Shown one piece after another: positions 1 through 12,786 of a DNA stretch of 64,000 nucleotides. The notes under the pieces were generated by a model. The model was not told the DNA's origin. It saw only the letters and a program-made list of their open reading frames with translations, and ran no database searches. The stretch's first letter is position 1. The number at the start of each line of letters is the position of its first letter. Source of the stretch: Apium graveolens (lineage: Eukaryota; Streptophyta; Magnoliopsida; Apiales; Apiaceae); assembly GCF_009905375.1 (NCBI RefSeq), contig NC_133652.1, positions 15,364,850 to 15,428,849 of the forward strand, given 5' to 3'. Made by a program: the position numbers and the translations under genes.

Positions 1-267
1 TCAGTACTTTCAATATAAATGTAAAATGTTTACCACCTTCATGCCCTTTTTGTCCTACATGAACAGTTTTTTTCCGCCTCCGGTGGTCAAAGTGGAAACT
101 GTAGTTGTTTGTCTAATAATTGTAGGAATTCATCATATGTCAGCCTCACTTTCTTCACACGTGTGAGAGCAAGTAATTTTTACATAGATTTGCTACAGTT
201 GAAGGTAACCCTCTCCCACGTGCACAGTTGATTTGATGCGGGTACAACTTACTTTTTCAACCATTCT
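1..267. other. No gene seen
   Basis: Mixed-composition DNA left of the first hAT element. No convincing reading frame, RNA gene or repeat was seen. Confidence 0.5.
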
Positions 268-275
268 GCACTAAA

Positions 276-1971
276 TAGAGCTGTTCGCGAACCGAGCCGT
301 TCACGAACAAGCTCGAGCTCGGCTCGTTAAGGGCTCGGTTCGGCTCGGTTCGTTAAGGGCTCGAACTCGAACTCGAACACAAAAATGTGTTCGTAAAGAA
401 AACGAGCTCGAGCCGAGCTTTTGGCATGTTCGGCTCAAGCTCGGCTCGTCTCGATTCGGCTCGAGCTCGGCTCGGTTCGGCTCGAAAAAAATTAAAAAAA
501 AAAATTATTTTTTATATATTTAATTATTATGAATTTTATTCAGATTTTTTATAAATATTTTTAAATTATTGAACTATATGAATGTCAAAATATATATTTT
601 AGTAATTTGAAAAAATTCAGATATTAAAAATTATTTTTTTAATTTGATATTTTAATAATTAACAAGTGATTTGACTATTACTTGTAACTAGTATTTATTT
701 CATGATCGGTGTTTCGATTTTTTGAAATTATTTATAAATGATCCAACCGTACGGATGTCAAGATCTATATATTTAAGTGATATAATAAAAAATTTAGAAA
801 AAATAAATATATTTGGTTTGCTATTTTAACGGTAAACTAGTAGTTTGACTAGTACTTCTCCCATATTAATGTTTCGATTTTTTTAAAAATATTTATAGAT
901 GATCCAACCGTACGGATGTTAATATCTATATATTTTAGTGACATGATAAAAATTTTAGAAAAAAATAAATTTATTTTGTTTGTTATTTTGACAATCAACC
1001 ACTTGTTTGAACAATACCTGTAACTAGTGTTTAGTCTCGTATTCATATTTTGATTTTTGTAAAAATATTTATAGATGATCCAACCGTACGGATGTTAAGA
1101 TCTATATATTTTAGTGACATGACAAAAGTTTTAGAGAAAAATAAATGTATTTGGTTTGTTATTTTAACAGTCAACCGGTGTTTTGACCTTTACTTGTAAC
1201 TAGTGTTTAGTCTTGTATTAATGTTTTGATTTTTTAAATAATATTTATAGACGATCCAACCGTACGGATGTTAATATCTATATATTTTAGTGACATGATA
1301 AAAATTTTAGAAAAAAATAAATTTATTTTGTTTGTTATTTTGACAATCAACCACTTGTTTGAACAATACTTGTAACTAGTGTATAGTCTTGTATTCATGT
1401 TTTGATTTTTTTAAAAATATTTATAGATGATCCAACCGTACGGATGTTAAGATCTATATATTTTAGTGACATGACAAAAGTTTTAGAAAAAAATAAATGT
1501 ATTTGATTTGTTATTTTAACAGTCAACCGTTGTTTTGACTTGTACTTGTAATTAGTGTTTAGTATCGTATTAATGTTTCGATTTTTTAAAAAATATTTAT
1601 GAATGATCCAACCGTACGGATGTTAAGATCAATATTTTTTAGTGATATGACAAAATTTTTAGAAAAAAATTAAAGTATTTGGTTTGTTATTTTAACAGTC
1701 AACCAGTGTTTTGACCAGAATTTTTTAATTAAGCTCGGCTCGGCTCGACTCGGCTCGTTTTGATGGAGAAAGCTCCTGTTCGGCTCGGTTCGACTCGACT
1801 CGATTTTGTTCGATAAAAGCTCGTGTTCGGCTCGTTCGTTAACGATCTCGAGCTCGAACACAGGTTTTTGTTCGTTAAGAAAGCTCGGCTCGGCTCGGCT
1901 CGTCAGAAAAAAATTAAAGCTCGGCTCGGTTCGATCAAAACTCGACTCGGCTCGGTTCGTGAACAGCTCTA
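276..1971. mobile_element. Non-autonomous hAT element A (1.7 kb)
   Basis: Flanked by an exact 8-bp target duplication GCACTAAA (268-275 and 1972-1979), the length hAT transposases make. The terminal inverted repeats start TAGAGCTGTTC and match over about 23 bp with one difference (CGCGAACC left, CACGAACC on the right-end complement). Both subterminal zones of 200-250 bp are packed with GGCTCG/GCTCGA motifs in both orientations, likely transposase-binding sites (inference). The centre has no coding capacity and holds a 176-bp tandem array. Confidence 0.85.
725..1715. repeat. 176-bp tandem array inside hAT A
   Basis: The landmark GATCCAACCGTACGGATG occurs at 740, 901, 1077, 1253, 1429 and 1605. 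The last four intervals are exactly 176 bp and the first is 161 bp. The units are AT-rich, also share a segment near TTTAGTGACATGA, and run between the two GC-rich subterminal zones. A weaker seventh copy may precede the first, near 565. Confidence 0.9.
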
Positions 1972-1979
1972 GCACTAAA

Positions 1980-3394
1980 TGTTGAAATATGTTGATAATG
2001 ACATAATTCATTGAATCTTTTTCTTCTCCTTGGTCTGGTATCTAAGCTGGATGTTTTCTTTTCAATTATTTCGATAAAATATTATCTTCTCACTTTTATT
2101 TCTGCAGGCAGTTGGCTCTATGTTGGTTGGATCGATGAATCGCTTGCGTAACCTATAATTCTGGTTTGCCTCTGTCTTCCTTATGTTTGCCTTTTATTTG
2201 TTGTCTTCTTGATTATTGTGAGCTATGTTTTCTTTACAATATTCAATAGTTGAAATTTTAGCTCTTCATACTTTGCAAGTATTACGGCTTCACATAACGG
2301 CAGGGGTATGACTTTGCAAGAACAACATCTATGTATCCATAATTTTGACTTGCTCTTTTGTGTTCGTTGATTCTTATTTTGTTTCAGATGGGTGTATTCA
2401 TAATTTGAAGATCACGGAGGAATAAAATGGTTCTTAAATTGGGAAAAAATGATCTTCTGTGATAATTGAGATGCGCAATCATCTGATATTTTCTTCTTAT
2501 CATGATTCAGGTAATTTTTTTAATTTTGTAGCGACTTAAGCTTTGCGCTCCAACTGTTTGATCTTAGGTCTAAAGAACATTTTTTTGTTGCATTCTTGCA
2601 GTACAATATTGAAAGGGAAGATGAGGAAGTGGAATAAGATCTTTGGGCTTTATTAGATAAGGTATAGATCAGTTATTGTATGTAGTACTGTAATGGTATG
2701 AAGTTTACGAGTACATAGTTATTGATTTTTATGTAAGTTTGTATTTCTTCATATGTATGTTTGTATGAGATAGTTACTTTTAATACCTGATTTGCATTTC
2801 TCTCTTACTTTTTCTTACTTTTTTTTTAATTTCTTTTTTTTTATATCTTTTCTGTAGCAGATCTGAAAGTTTATTACTGCCTACCTTGGAAATGTTCTCA
2901 ATACTCCAGTAATGCTGCTGCTACATTCAAGATTGGTTTTTACTGGCTGGAATGCATGTATGGCTGTAGGGGTCATATACTTGGTGGGTGTTTGGAATAT
3001 CCATAATCTAACTTATACAAGTACTGTGTTTGTTTTAACTTTTCTTTTTGTTGCTAAATAAAAGAGTCTCTGCTTAATAGTCCTGGGCTAATTCTCTACT
3101 TTTTTATAAACTAACCTTTGAACCTTAGCATGAAACCCTAGGTCTTAGTCTTAATCTTAAGCTTCACGGATACAATCATACAAGATACAATTCAAAAGTC
3201 GTCAAGATTTTCAATTGCAGCAACACCAGCTGATGACATACCTCATCCCAGAAACACTCAGCAACCCCATTCCTAGAATATAGCCCAAAGCCTTATGTTT
3301 ATTGTTTAAAAATGTACTTCAATTATAATGAAGTTTGGTTATTTGATTTGATTGACAAACTTTCCTTGCTTTTGAGTTACTAGATCAGTGAGAA

Positions 3395-3442
<48 letters not shown>

Positions 3443-4284
3443 TACATTGCAAGATTAACTTGGTGTGTAAATTATATGTGAGCGCCCCAAAGTTGAATAA
3501 TCTACCATTAGTATAAATGTTCAAAAGTCATTTCGGTTAATATAACCATAACGGCAACTTAAAATTGCAGATATGGAGCTCTATGTAATTGGTATGACTT
3601 GTATAATTGGTTAAAAGAAAACAAAACTACAATTTGAAAGTTTCCTCCAACAGACGATTGACATTCTCAATTTACGAGTGTTTTGACAGGTAATTTTGTT
3701 AAGCAACTACATAAGAAAATGTTGACAGGGTCTCCTTGATATTTTCTCCCCCACAAATTAATTCTTCTTTTTCATTTTTTAAGTTTTCCTAATTTTAAAA
3801 TTAATTACTTTCATAAATTAATTAATACTTCTGCAAATTTGATAAATCCGCCCTAATATAATAGAGAATAAGGATCATAAGGTTAATCTTAGGCTAATTT
3901 TCCTGAGATAATGGGAAAAACCTGTAAAAATAAAGATCTAGATATTTATTAGTAAATATGTACTTTCCATATTTGTATGTTATTTTAAAATTAAAAAATC
4001 ACATAATTAAATGATGAATGTACTACACACAAATTAATCACTATTTCAGGAAAAAATTTCTAATATCTAGCTCATGATACTTATTCTCATAATAAAAATC
4101 AAGATACTTACGAAATGATATTCACTAAAAGATAGTAGGGGATTGGGTGCAAGTGTACAAAGTTAGATAGAGATGAATTTTTGTAAAAATGCTAAGTGCG
4201 TAGACATGCACATTCTTTCGTGAACATAATTATGATTTTGAAGATTAGGTATCTGATTTAGGCTCAGATTTGGGAGTGTGGGAG
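1980..4284. other. Intergenic, possible exon debris
   Basis: No gene could be assigned. Short stretches look like spliced gene debris: an acceptor-like TCTGCAG before an open segment at about 2108-2150, and TTCTTGCAG before an acidic segment at about 2602-2632. They may belong to the interrupted host gene whose last exon is at 7620, but nothing links them. The rest is AT-rich and includes a dinucleotide run. Confidence 0.3.
3397..3440. repeat. (AT)n microsatellite
   Basis: About 22 uninterrupted AT dinucleotides. It also produces a spurious Ile-Tyr repeat reading frame on the minus strand. Confidence 0.95.
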
Positions 4285-4565
4285 TGTGGTTCAAAAGATG
4301 CCGGTGGAAAAAGTGTTGTTAGGAAAATTAAATTACTATTTGCTAAATTTTTGTAATTTATGCATATTTTGAGACATAATATATAAAAATAATGTTTTAA
4401 AAGCTGAAAATGGCTTTTTCAAAAAGTATGGGGACATGTTTTTGCTGACAACAGCTTTTAGACCAAAAGCGTTTTTTCAACAACTTTAGAATTTACCAAA
4501 CACTTTTGTCACTTTTCAGTAAAAAACCGGTGTAATTGTCTGCAACAGTAATAACCAAATGGACG
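4285..4565. repeat. Relic of dispersed MITE family M (copy 1)
   Basis: Contains AAAAGCTGAAAATGGCTTTT, AAAAGTATGGGGAC and the end segment ATTGTCTGCAACAGTAATAACC. The same segments recur at 33.7-34.1 kb and at both ends of 54.9-56.6 kb. The shared terminal signature is roughly TTTGGTATTRCTGTTG. No target duplication could be settled, so the superfamily is open. Confidence 0.55.
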
Positions 4566-4911
4566 TTGGGGTCAATTTAAAAATTGTTCAATGAAATAGC
4601 TACTGTCGACACCACTTTGAAGTTGCAGTTATGCAAGGATACTTCATTAAAAAATTATATTTATTCAATTTAAGGGTATATTAGTAAGGGGCAATGTTAA
4701 CGGTTTAATTTAATTTACATAATTTCTAAAGGGAACAAAGAATTACCTCGAATACCGACGTTACTTAAATTATAATTTTGAATATATATGTTTAACTGTT
4801 CTACCCACTCTTCTATAGTAAAGATAAGTTACCATGTGAGTTCGAATGTTGCAATACTGTTGAAGGTAAAGTTACAAGTCTACCTAATGTATTCTCAAGG
4901 CTACCGAACTA

Positions 4912-5144
4912 CTCCATCCGTCCCTAGACATATATATTTTAAGATGAATAAAAAATATAGTTTTATAATTTTTTTAATTTTTTTTAATAAAAGTTTAAAC
5001 ATTTTATTGTTATTCAGAAATATAAATTTTTAAAAGAAAATTATAAAACTATATATTCTATATTAATCTTAAAATATGTGTCGGACACCCCGTCTAAAAC
5101 GAAAACAATTGAGTGGAATAGACAATTGAGTGGAATAGAGGGAG
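4912..5144. mobile_element. Stowaway-type MITE (233 bp)
   Basis: Starts CTCCATCCGTCCC, ends GAGGGAG, and is flanked by TA at 4910-4911 and 5145-5146, the Tc1/mariner target duplication. The interior folds back: ATATTTTAAGAT and TATAGTTTTATAATTTT near the left pair with their complements near 5040-5080. A 16-bp direct duplication (ACAATTGAGTGGAATAG) lies just inside the right end. Confidence 0.75.
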
Positions 5145-5146
5145 TA

Positions 5147-7505
5147 CGTAGCCCTCTCTGCAAGATTGTACCTGCTTTGATTCAAAATTTCACACTTTTT
5201 ATTCATTTTCTTTTAGACCACGCCACTTTTCAATCCTGAATTATCTACAATATAGGTTATTTATCTTTTCACATACATTTTAAATCCATTTTAAATATTT
5301 AGTTAGAAAAATAAGTTATCTTTTTTGTAAAAAATTGTATATGCTAAACTTAATTTAAAAAGATTAAAATTTTAATATTTTACTATAGTTTCAGTACATT
5401 TAAAATGCGTGAGAGCAAGTTAAAATTCCTACCGTTAAATTTCGATTAATTAATAATTTTCTATAATCCTAACTTTTACCCATAAATATAAATTAATAAT
5501 TCGTTAAATTTATAATATTATAGTTTTTTATTAAAACATGTAGGTCGTGTATAATATATAAATTAATAATTTTATCTTAAATCAAAATTATATATTTATT
5601 CAAAGATAAATTTCTAAACAAAACTATTAATGTAATAGATTTTATTAATATATACTTTTTGAAAGTAATTTGTAGCATGTATTTCATTTTATATTTTTTT
5701 TAGGGAATCATGGAGTTCTAACTTACTATCTACATATTTCAAAAGAAAATTAATATATACAAACTGCAGTAAAAAATATTCAATGTCATTATCTTTATAT
5801 TAAAAAATCATTTATTGATACCCGTTTAAAACTAATATTGTCATCCTTAGCTTGATCTTATTTCTCATTTCTATGTCAACCAATACATCTAAGTATTCGT
5901 TTATCATCTCGCAATTTTACCCGTGCTTCATTTTCGTCAAGATAATCAATAACATTTTCTGCATTTATTGTATTATGATAATTAATACTTTTTCTACATA
6001 TATATTTGTAAATATACGTTGATAATTTAATTAGGATACATATCAGTAAATTAATAAATTATTAATATAATATAATGTTAAAATTAATTATCAATTAATT
6101 AATTAATATTTCAGTTAACGAACTGCTGAGCACGCCCATGAGTTTACCAACTCAACCAACGAACGAGTCCTATTTTCGATCTTCAAATGGGTACCTGAAA
6201 TTTTGATATAATTAAATATAATTAAATGGGTTAAAAATGGGGTCTCCTATTTTTCGACTAACTAAAAACCGATTTCAATTTTAAATTTAGTTTGTAAATA
6301 CAATATGTAACAAACCACATTTTTATTTATAAATATGTAATTGTATTGGTTTAGTGCATACGCTTATGATTGACATTATACATTATATTATTAATTTGAA
6401 CACATTAAAAAATTGCTTAGCAACGCGGGAAATAATCCTAGTTAATTATATTGATACTTAATTAGATAATGTATTTAGCCTATAATTTTGAAGGTTTCTG
6501 CATGCTTGGATTGTGACTCATAGAACAGAGAAGAATTGGGATAATTTTCCTTCTTATGTAAAACCAAATTTAACTAAGGACTAGTTATGTGATCAAATTA
6601 TTAAATACATTTTCCTGCATATGAATCCTACTCTGTGATTCTGCAAGAGTGTGAGTAGTATTGATATCTCTCCCTGCCTATCTTAATGGTATATTTATTT
6701 TGTCATTTTCGTCTTCCTATATGTAACAAATGTCTAATTTGCAAAATATTTCACCTATTCACAAAGAGCTTCCTCCTAACGGTACTGAATGATGGCACAA
6801 ACATTAATACATGTACCTTGTATGTCTTAAACCTATCATACTAATACATGCCTTACTTTTTACTCTACTAGTAAAAGGGCCTTCTTCAATATGGCTTTTG
6901 CTAAACAAGAAGACGTGAATTCTAGTTAGTAATAATTGATTTTTTGCTATAGCAATAGGTCTGACTTGTTTTTGCGCCTAAAACTTAAAATTTGTGTACT
7001 TGAAACTGAGTGTTAATTTTATTTGGACTCCGACCGTCAAAAGTAGGAGATAGTAATGAATCTAAGATAAATAATTTATGTATTCTCGGGCACAATACTA
7101 GGGAGAAAAATACACCTCAATCGGTGTTCGGAAATTTGAGTTCACATATAAAGCCTAGGAGCTTTAAGTGAACAGATAGCACTTGTTTGGTTGACACGTC
7201 TGTAATCAGTATCCAAGAACTTCAACTTTTTGAAAAGTATTCATATGTGAAGTTGTTGGTTAAAAAAGAGAGAAATTATGCTTTAAAGTTGTTTTGTATG
7301 CTTTCTTGGATAATATTTTTTTTTCTTCAATTACTTGTTAACTAAATTTTGTTCTCTTTACTAATCATATTATATCTTAAAGCTTCCCATTTTGTCTATT
7401 GTAAGATTGTATTCGGTCCCAATTTTATTTGTCAGTCTATTTCGTAAATCTTAGAAATTGTTTCATTCACCTCTGCCGTGCATATACAATGTTTAATGTT
7501 ATATT
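5147..7505. other. AT-rich intergenic DNA, no gene
   Basis: Very AT-rich with many short open frames and no recognisable protein, RNA gene or paired terminal repeats. A CCTAGT near 6438 resembles a Helitron 3' terminus, but no matching 5' end was found. Confidence 0.45.
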
Positions 7506-7619
7506 TTGTGGATAAGTTGGAACATACAGCACAGACATTTACATCAATTATCTACAATAGCTTTCTTGGTAACATATCTATTTATTTATACTAAACTCTT
7601 ATCTCAACCTTGTATACAG

Positions 7620-7653
7620 GGGCATGAAGTTCAGGGCAGTGATGGTATGGAGT
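7620..7653 (+). pseudogene. Host-gene last exon, left part
   Basis: Follows an acceptor-like TGTATACAG. Thirty-four bases encode GHEVQGSDGME plus the first base of the next codon, then the Copia-1 element begins. The frame resumes at 12698 without gain or loss of a base. The protein was not recognised. Confidence 0.5.
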
Positions 7654-8029
7654 TGAGAGAATTAGGAACACTCTTTCTATATGCAGTACATACACTTAAT
7701 GGCATCCCAAGATCATACCTTGTAACTAGGCAGAATACTTTTCTTAAGAACACACACACTGCTGTTTGAAACAAGAGAGAACAGGGTAACACTTTTTTTT
7801 TATTAACTGGTTTGATAACAATTTATAATAGCAGCAGAATTTTCTAGAACAGAATTTTCTAGATGATTATTAAGTGCATGAGCCTAGTAGAATATTCTAG
7901 ATGTTAATTAATTTCAAGTACATATTCAAGAACCTTTTAATACATGATTTATCTTAACAATTCTAGTACTTTCATGATACCTTCACAATCTTTCTGGAAC
8001 CTTCTGGAAGTTTGCACAATATTTCAACA
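7654..8029 (-). repeat. Copia-1 3' LTR
   Basis: On the element strand it starts TGTTGAAATATTGTG and ends CTCTCA, with canonical TG...CA ends. It carries a tandem AGAATTTTCTAGAAC duplication missing from the other LTR. The pol stop codon (8024-8026) lies inside this LTR. Confidence 0.9.
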
Positions 8030-11000
8030 CTCCCCCTTTGTGTGAACTTCGGATACTAAACCAAGTTGGGCTCTAAGAAACTCAAACTTCGCCTTAGGTA
8101 AAGCCTTCGTAAATATATCAGCAAGTTGTTCATTGGTATCCACTTTGATAAGATCAATCTCATTTTGCAGCACCTTCTCTCGTATGAAATGATAATGAAC
8201 TTTGATGCGCTTAGTTCTTGCGTGAAATACCGGATTTGAGGCTAGTCGAATCAAACTCAAATTATCACAATATAACTCCACCGTTCGCATAGAACCATGA
8301 GAAATATCCTCAATTAATCTTGTTAACCACACACACTCTTGTGCAGCAAGTGTGGCAGCATTATATTCTGCCTCCGTACTTGATAGGGCTATGGTAGCTT
8401 GCTTCTTGCTGCACCATGATATCACAGCTGATCCAAGGTCAAAACAATAGCCTGATGTGGATCGTCTTGATGAGGGATCTCCTGCCCAATCTGCGTCAGT
8501 GAATCCACAGAGTTAAATTTTTGCACTTCGTTTATACATCAGCCCGTAGTTCATTGTATTCTTAAGATAACGAAGTATCCTATTAGCTGCATCCAAATAT
8601 GGCTTATTTGTTATCCAAATGCATAAACTGACTAATAACTCCAACCGAAAATGATATATATTGCCTTGTGATTGTCAATTAAATCAAACTTCCAACCAAA
8701 GTGTGATATGTTTTTTCATCCTTGAGCTCCTTTCCAGAATCGGTTCTTAACTTCAGGATCTGTTCCATTGGAGTAGTTGTTGATCTGCAATTAATCATCT
8801 TAAATTTCTTAAGAATCTTTTTAGTATAATGACTTTGAGTGACAAAAATACCTTCCTTGCACCTTGATACCTCCAAACCAAGAAAGTTTTTCAGCTCCCC
8901 TAGATTTTTCATCTCAAAACGGATAGCAAGTTCATCCTTTAATCTATTGATTTCTTGCTCATCATTCCCGGTTATTATCATGTCATCGACATATAATAAC
9001 ACAAGAACGTGCACCTTGGAATCTTTCTTTATGAATAAACTCGCATCAGCACTTGAGGAAGAATAACCACAAAATGATAGATATTGAGAAATTTTTCCGA
9101 ACCAAGCCCGTGGTGCTTGTTTAAGCCCGTAAATAGCTTTCTTGAGACGACATACATAGTCTGGAAATTTCTTTGATTTAAACCCCAAAGGTTGCTCCAT
9201 ATAGATTTCCCTATCAATGTCTCCGTAAAGGAATGCGTTCTTTACATCTAGTTGTTAAAGTTTCCATCCTTTTGAGGCAGCCAGAGATAAAGTAGCTCGA
9301 ACGGACGTCATTTTTGCTACGGGACTGAAAGTTTCCTCATAGTCCAGCCCGTATTTTTGGGAGAAACCACGAGCTACAAGCCTCGCTTTATATCGATCTA
9401 CACTTCCATCGGATTTACGTTTGACTTTGTAAACCCATTTGCAAGAAATTGGTTTAACTTCTTCAGGTTTGGGAACTAGATCCCATGTCTCGTTCTTATG
9501 TAGTGCTGATATTTCCTCTTTCATAGCAACTTCCCAATCTGGATTGCCTTTGGCATCTTCATATGATGATGGTTCAGATTCATCAACCGGGCCAGCAAAA
9601 AAACATTCCATAATCTTATCATATTCAGCTCCAATAGTGTAGTCAGTGTATCTTTCATTCATCTTCCGTGTTCTTTGTGATCTTCGAGGCGGATGATCGC
9701 TTCTATGAGTTTCATTATTTTCTTCATGAGTTGCTTCACTTTCACTTTCAGAATCACCATGAGACATATTTGTAGCTGAAGGAGTTTCTTTGTCATGTGC
9801 ATCTTCATTCTCATCGTTTGACGGATCTGCAAGCTTTGTTAATATAGGTTGTACATAGTAACACGATGTTTCATCAAAGACAACATCTCTTGATGTCACA
9901 ACCTTAAGTGTTTTGGGATCCATGCATCGCCACCCTTTTCCATTAGGATCGTAGCCCACAAAGACATATTTTCTTGCCCTTGCATCCATTTTAGCACGCA
10001 GCTGATCAGAAACATGAACATAGCATGTAGAGCCAAAGACTCTGAAATATGCAACCGAGGGCTTCTCCTTATAGAAAAGTTCGTAAGGAGTTTTCATGTT
10101 GATAACATTTGAGGGTAAATGATTTATCACATGACAAGCACACCGCATGGCTTCTGCCCATAATTCTCGAGGAAGACTTTTTGCATGTATCCAACTTCTA
10201 CTCACCTCTTGTAAATGCCTTAATTTCCGTTCAGCAACTCCATTTTGTTGCGATGTTGGTGGACATGTAAATTGTCTTCTTATTCCATGCTTATCACAGA
10301 AATCAGCAAACTCGTTTGATGTAAATTCCCCTCCATTATCGGTCCGCAAGCACCTAATCCTTCTTCGAAGCTCCCCCTCAACCTTCCTCTTGAATTGCTT
10401 GAAGATTGAGAAAGTTTCAGACTTCTCCTTCATGAAGGAAACCCATGAAAATCTCGTATAGTCATCAACAATTACAAGCATATAGTGAAATCCACTATAA
10501 CTTGATACATTGCTTGTTAATAAATCAGAATGAATCAGCTGTAAAGGTTTTGTACTTCTTATTGAAGATTTTTCGAATGGAAGACGACGTGCTTTGCCAT
10601 ATTGGCATCCTTCACAAACAACTTTACGATTAAAGCTTCCCAAATTAGGCAGCCCATTGACAATATTATTGGCTGAAATATTTTTCAGCTTCTCATAGCT
10701 TACATGTGCCAAACGAGCATGCCACAAAGATGCTTTATCTTGTTGGCTTGTTTTCTCCACAAAAGCTTCATTTGCCGACAAAACATATAGAGACTTGACT
10801 ATCTTTCCTTTTAGCACCGTGTCAGCATCAATGCTTTTGATATTTTCCAGAATTTTGAAATCATTTGGACCAAATAACACATATCGACCAGAATTTGTTA
10901 ATTGGGAAACAGAAATCAGATTTTTTGTCATACCTGGAACATGGTATACACTGGTCAGATTTCCTGGTCCTTGTATTATCTTAACCTTTACATTTCCTTC

Positions 11001-12200
11001 CCTTTCAACGGGATGAATGGAGTTGTCTGCTGTCACGTTTGCTTTATTTCTGATGTATTCCTTTTGTTGTGAAAGTAAAGAATCATTACCTGTTAAATGA
11101 TGAGAGCAACCTGAATCAATTATCCAATCTATTGAATAATCGATAGTTACAAAACCTTCTTCTACATTGCCTTTATCAAGAGAAGTTAAGGTTGATTCTT
11201 GTATAAAGTTCTTCAAATTTGTCGTCTCGGCTGAAAGACAAGTTCCCCAATCATTTGAATGTTCCTCGTTTTGAGAAACACTTGCGTTTCCTTCTACAAA
11301 TCTTGATCTGCAGAACTTCTTTATATGTCCAGGTTTACTACACATGTTACATATTATTTTCTTCCTGGCCTCGTATTGCGAATTGTCCGAATTCCTCTCC
11401 ATTTGATTGAAGTTCTTCCCCGGCCAGCTTCTGCGCTCATTTGAATCCTTGAGTCTCCATTGCTCCTTACTATTGGAACTCCTTTTCCAATCAGCTGTTC
11501 CTTTGGGATTATTTGCCTTCCAACTCTTGTAATTATAAGTATGATGCCTTTGTTTTCTAGCGAACAACACTTCATCATTTTCTGAAATTGAAGATTTCTC
11601 CATCTGCATTACCAAGGCTTCTTGATTGGTTAGAAGATTCTCTAATTCGACGATGCTAGGCTGATTTGCCCATCCTTGAATCGAAGTCAAGAACGGGGTG
11701 TACTCTTTCTTTATGTCACGAATAAGATATCTTCGCATTCAGGCTTCTTTGATAGGCTCATCTGGATCAAGTTCAGAAATTTCAGCACATAAATTCTTCA
11801 CTTTTTGAGAACATTGAGCAATCATCATGCTCCCTTGAGTTGTATTTGCCAACTCGTTCTCCAAAAATTAAAGTCTGGTCGTGTTCTTCTTTGTAAAAAG
11901 CTTCTCCAATGTTTCCCAAACGTCTTTTGAAGACTCCTTATCTCGAATGTGATCAATTAGATCTTTGTGAATAGAACCTCGTAATGCAAATAAGGCTTTC
12001 CCACACTTAATCTTCCACTTTCTTCTTGCTTCAGAATTTTCTGATGTATCCGAAGGTAAATCCGTATCACCTCCATCAACGATATCCCAAAGATCTTGTC
12101 CTTGGAGATACGCCTTCATGCATATCCTCCAATACTGATAATTGTTGTTTGTTAGTTTCTCTATTCTAAACTGATTTAATGCTCCACCATTGATATCCAT
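8024..12200 (-). pseudogene. Copia-1 gag-pol polyprotein, inactivated
   Basis: From the ATG at 12200: a Gag UBN2-like region; a CCHC zinc knuckle (CNMCSKPGHIKKFC, near 11.3 kb); protease IIDSGCSHHLTG; a GAG-pre-integrase segment (LWHARLAHVS); an integrase core with HSDL and RTDNGGEF; an RT beginning WEVAMKEEIS with catalytic LLYVDD; and RNase H ([19 protein letters not shown]). Premature stops at about 11870, 11740, 9254 and 8515 each look like CAA or CGA turned into TAA or TGA. A further stop and a frameshift follow LVGSLI near 8600-8680. Most similar to the TNT1-94 type; the finer lineage was not assigned. Confidence 0.9.
8030..8039 (-). other. Copia-1 polypurine tract
   Basis: AAAGGGGGAG on the minus strand, directly before the 3' LTR. 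The pol frame runs through it. Confidence 0.85.
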
Positions 12201-12308
12201 CTCCTTGAATACAATCACCAGCTACAACAGCAGAATTTCTGTCTTAAACTAAATTTCTACCTGCCTTTACACTAGCAGCCTCTACTGAACACAGCAACTG
12301 ATTCAACA

Positions 12309-12320
12309 GCTCTGATACCA
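12309..12320 (-). other. Copia-1 primer-binding site
   Basis: TGGTATCAGAGC on the minus strand, complementary to the 3' end of initiator methionine tRNA and a few bases inside the 5' LTR. It is the usual plant Copia primer site. Confidence 0.9.
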
Positions 12321-12323
12321 AGT

Positions 12324-12697
12324 TGAGAAAATTAGGAACACTCTCTTCTATATGCAGTAGACACACTTAACTGCAGCCCAAGATCAGACCTTGTAACTAG
12401 GCAGAATACTTTTCTTAAAAACACACACACTGCTATTTGAAACAAGAGAGAACAGGGTAATACTTTTTTTTATTAACTGGTTTGATACAATCTGCAGAGT
12501 ACAATTTATAGTAGCAGCAGAATTTTCTAGATGATTATTAAGTGCATGAGCCTAGTAGAATATTCTAGATGGTTAATAATTTCAAGTACATATTCAAGAA
12601 CTTTCTAATACATGATTTATCTTAACAATTCTAGTACTTTCATGATACCTTTACAATCTTTCTGGAACCTTCTGGAAGTTTGCACAATATTGCAACA
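12324..12697 (-). repeat. Copia-1 5' LTR
   Basis: Partner of the LTR at 7654, same TG...CA ends, obviously diverged. The primer-binding site follows on the element strand. Confidence 0.9.
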
Positions 12698-12786
12698 ATA
12701 TTGGACCCTATGGTGTTATCAGAGAACATGATTCTAAACCGACTTATATTCGTTACAATAAATGGGATGATTGGTTTAAGGACTGA
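12698..12786 (+). pseudogene. Host-gene last exon, right part
   Basis: Directly after the Copia-1 LTR the frame opened at 7620 continues: a split codon gives Tyr, then IGPYGVIREHDSKPTYIR and a Trp/Asp-rich end (WDDWFKD) before TGA at 12784-12786. This gives 40 codons in total across the insertion. The composition looks coding, but the family was not identified. Downstream to 13104 there is only what looks like 3' untranslated or intergenic DNA. Confidence 0.5.

Larger units (their letters stand above)
7654..12697 (-). mobile_element. Copia-1: LTR retrotransposon, minus strand, old
   Basis: Two LTRs of 376 and 374 bp bound a gag-pol region read on the minus strand. Protease, integrase, reverse transcriptase and RNase H come in Ty1/Copia order. 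The primer-binding site (12309-12320) and polypurine tract (8030-8039) abut the LTRs as expected. The LTRs differ by many substitutions and several indels, including a 15-bp duplication present only in the 7654 copy, so the insertion is old. No 5-bp target duplication is visible (GGAGT before, ATATT after). It interrupts a host exon. Confidence 0.92.

Noticed and set aside
725..1715. Regular repeats resembling a CRISPR-like array
   Set aside because: Units are head to tail with no unique spacers, lie inside a hAT element, and the genome is a plant.
1670..2011. Minus-strand frame rich in SRAEPS-like repeats
   Set aside because: Translation of the GGCTCG subterminal repeats of hAT A, not a gene.
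3339..3524. Minus-strand frame with an Ile-Tyr run
   Set aside because: Product of the (AT)n microsatellite.
6380..6445. CCTAGT with GCAACGCGGG upstream, like a Helitron 3' end
   Set aside because: No 5' TC partner or hairpin could be found; one terminus alone is not enough.
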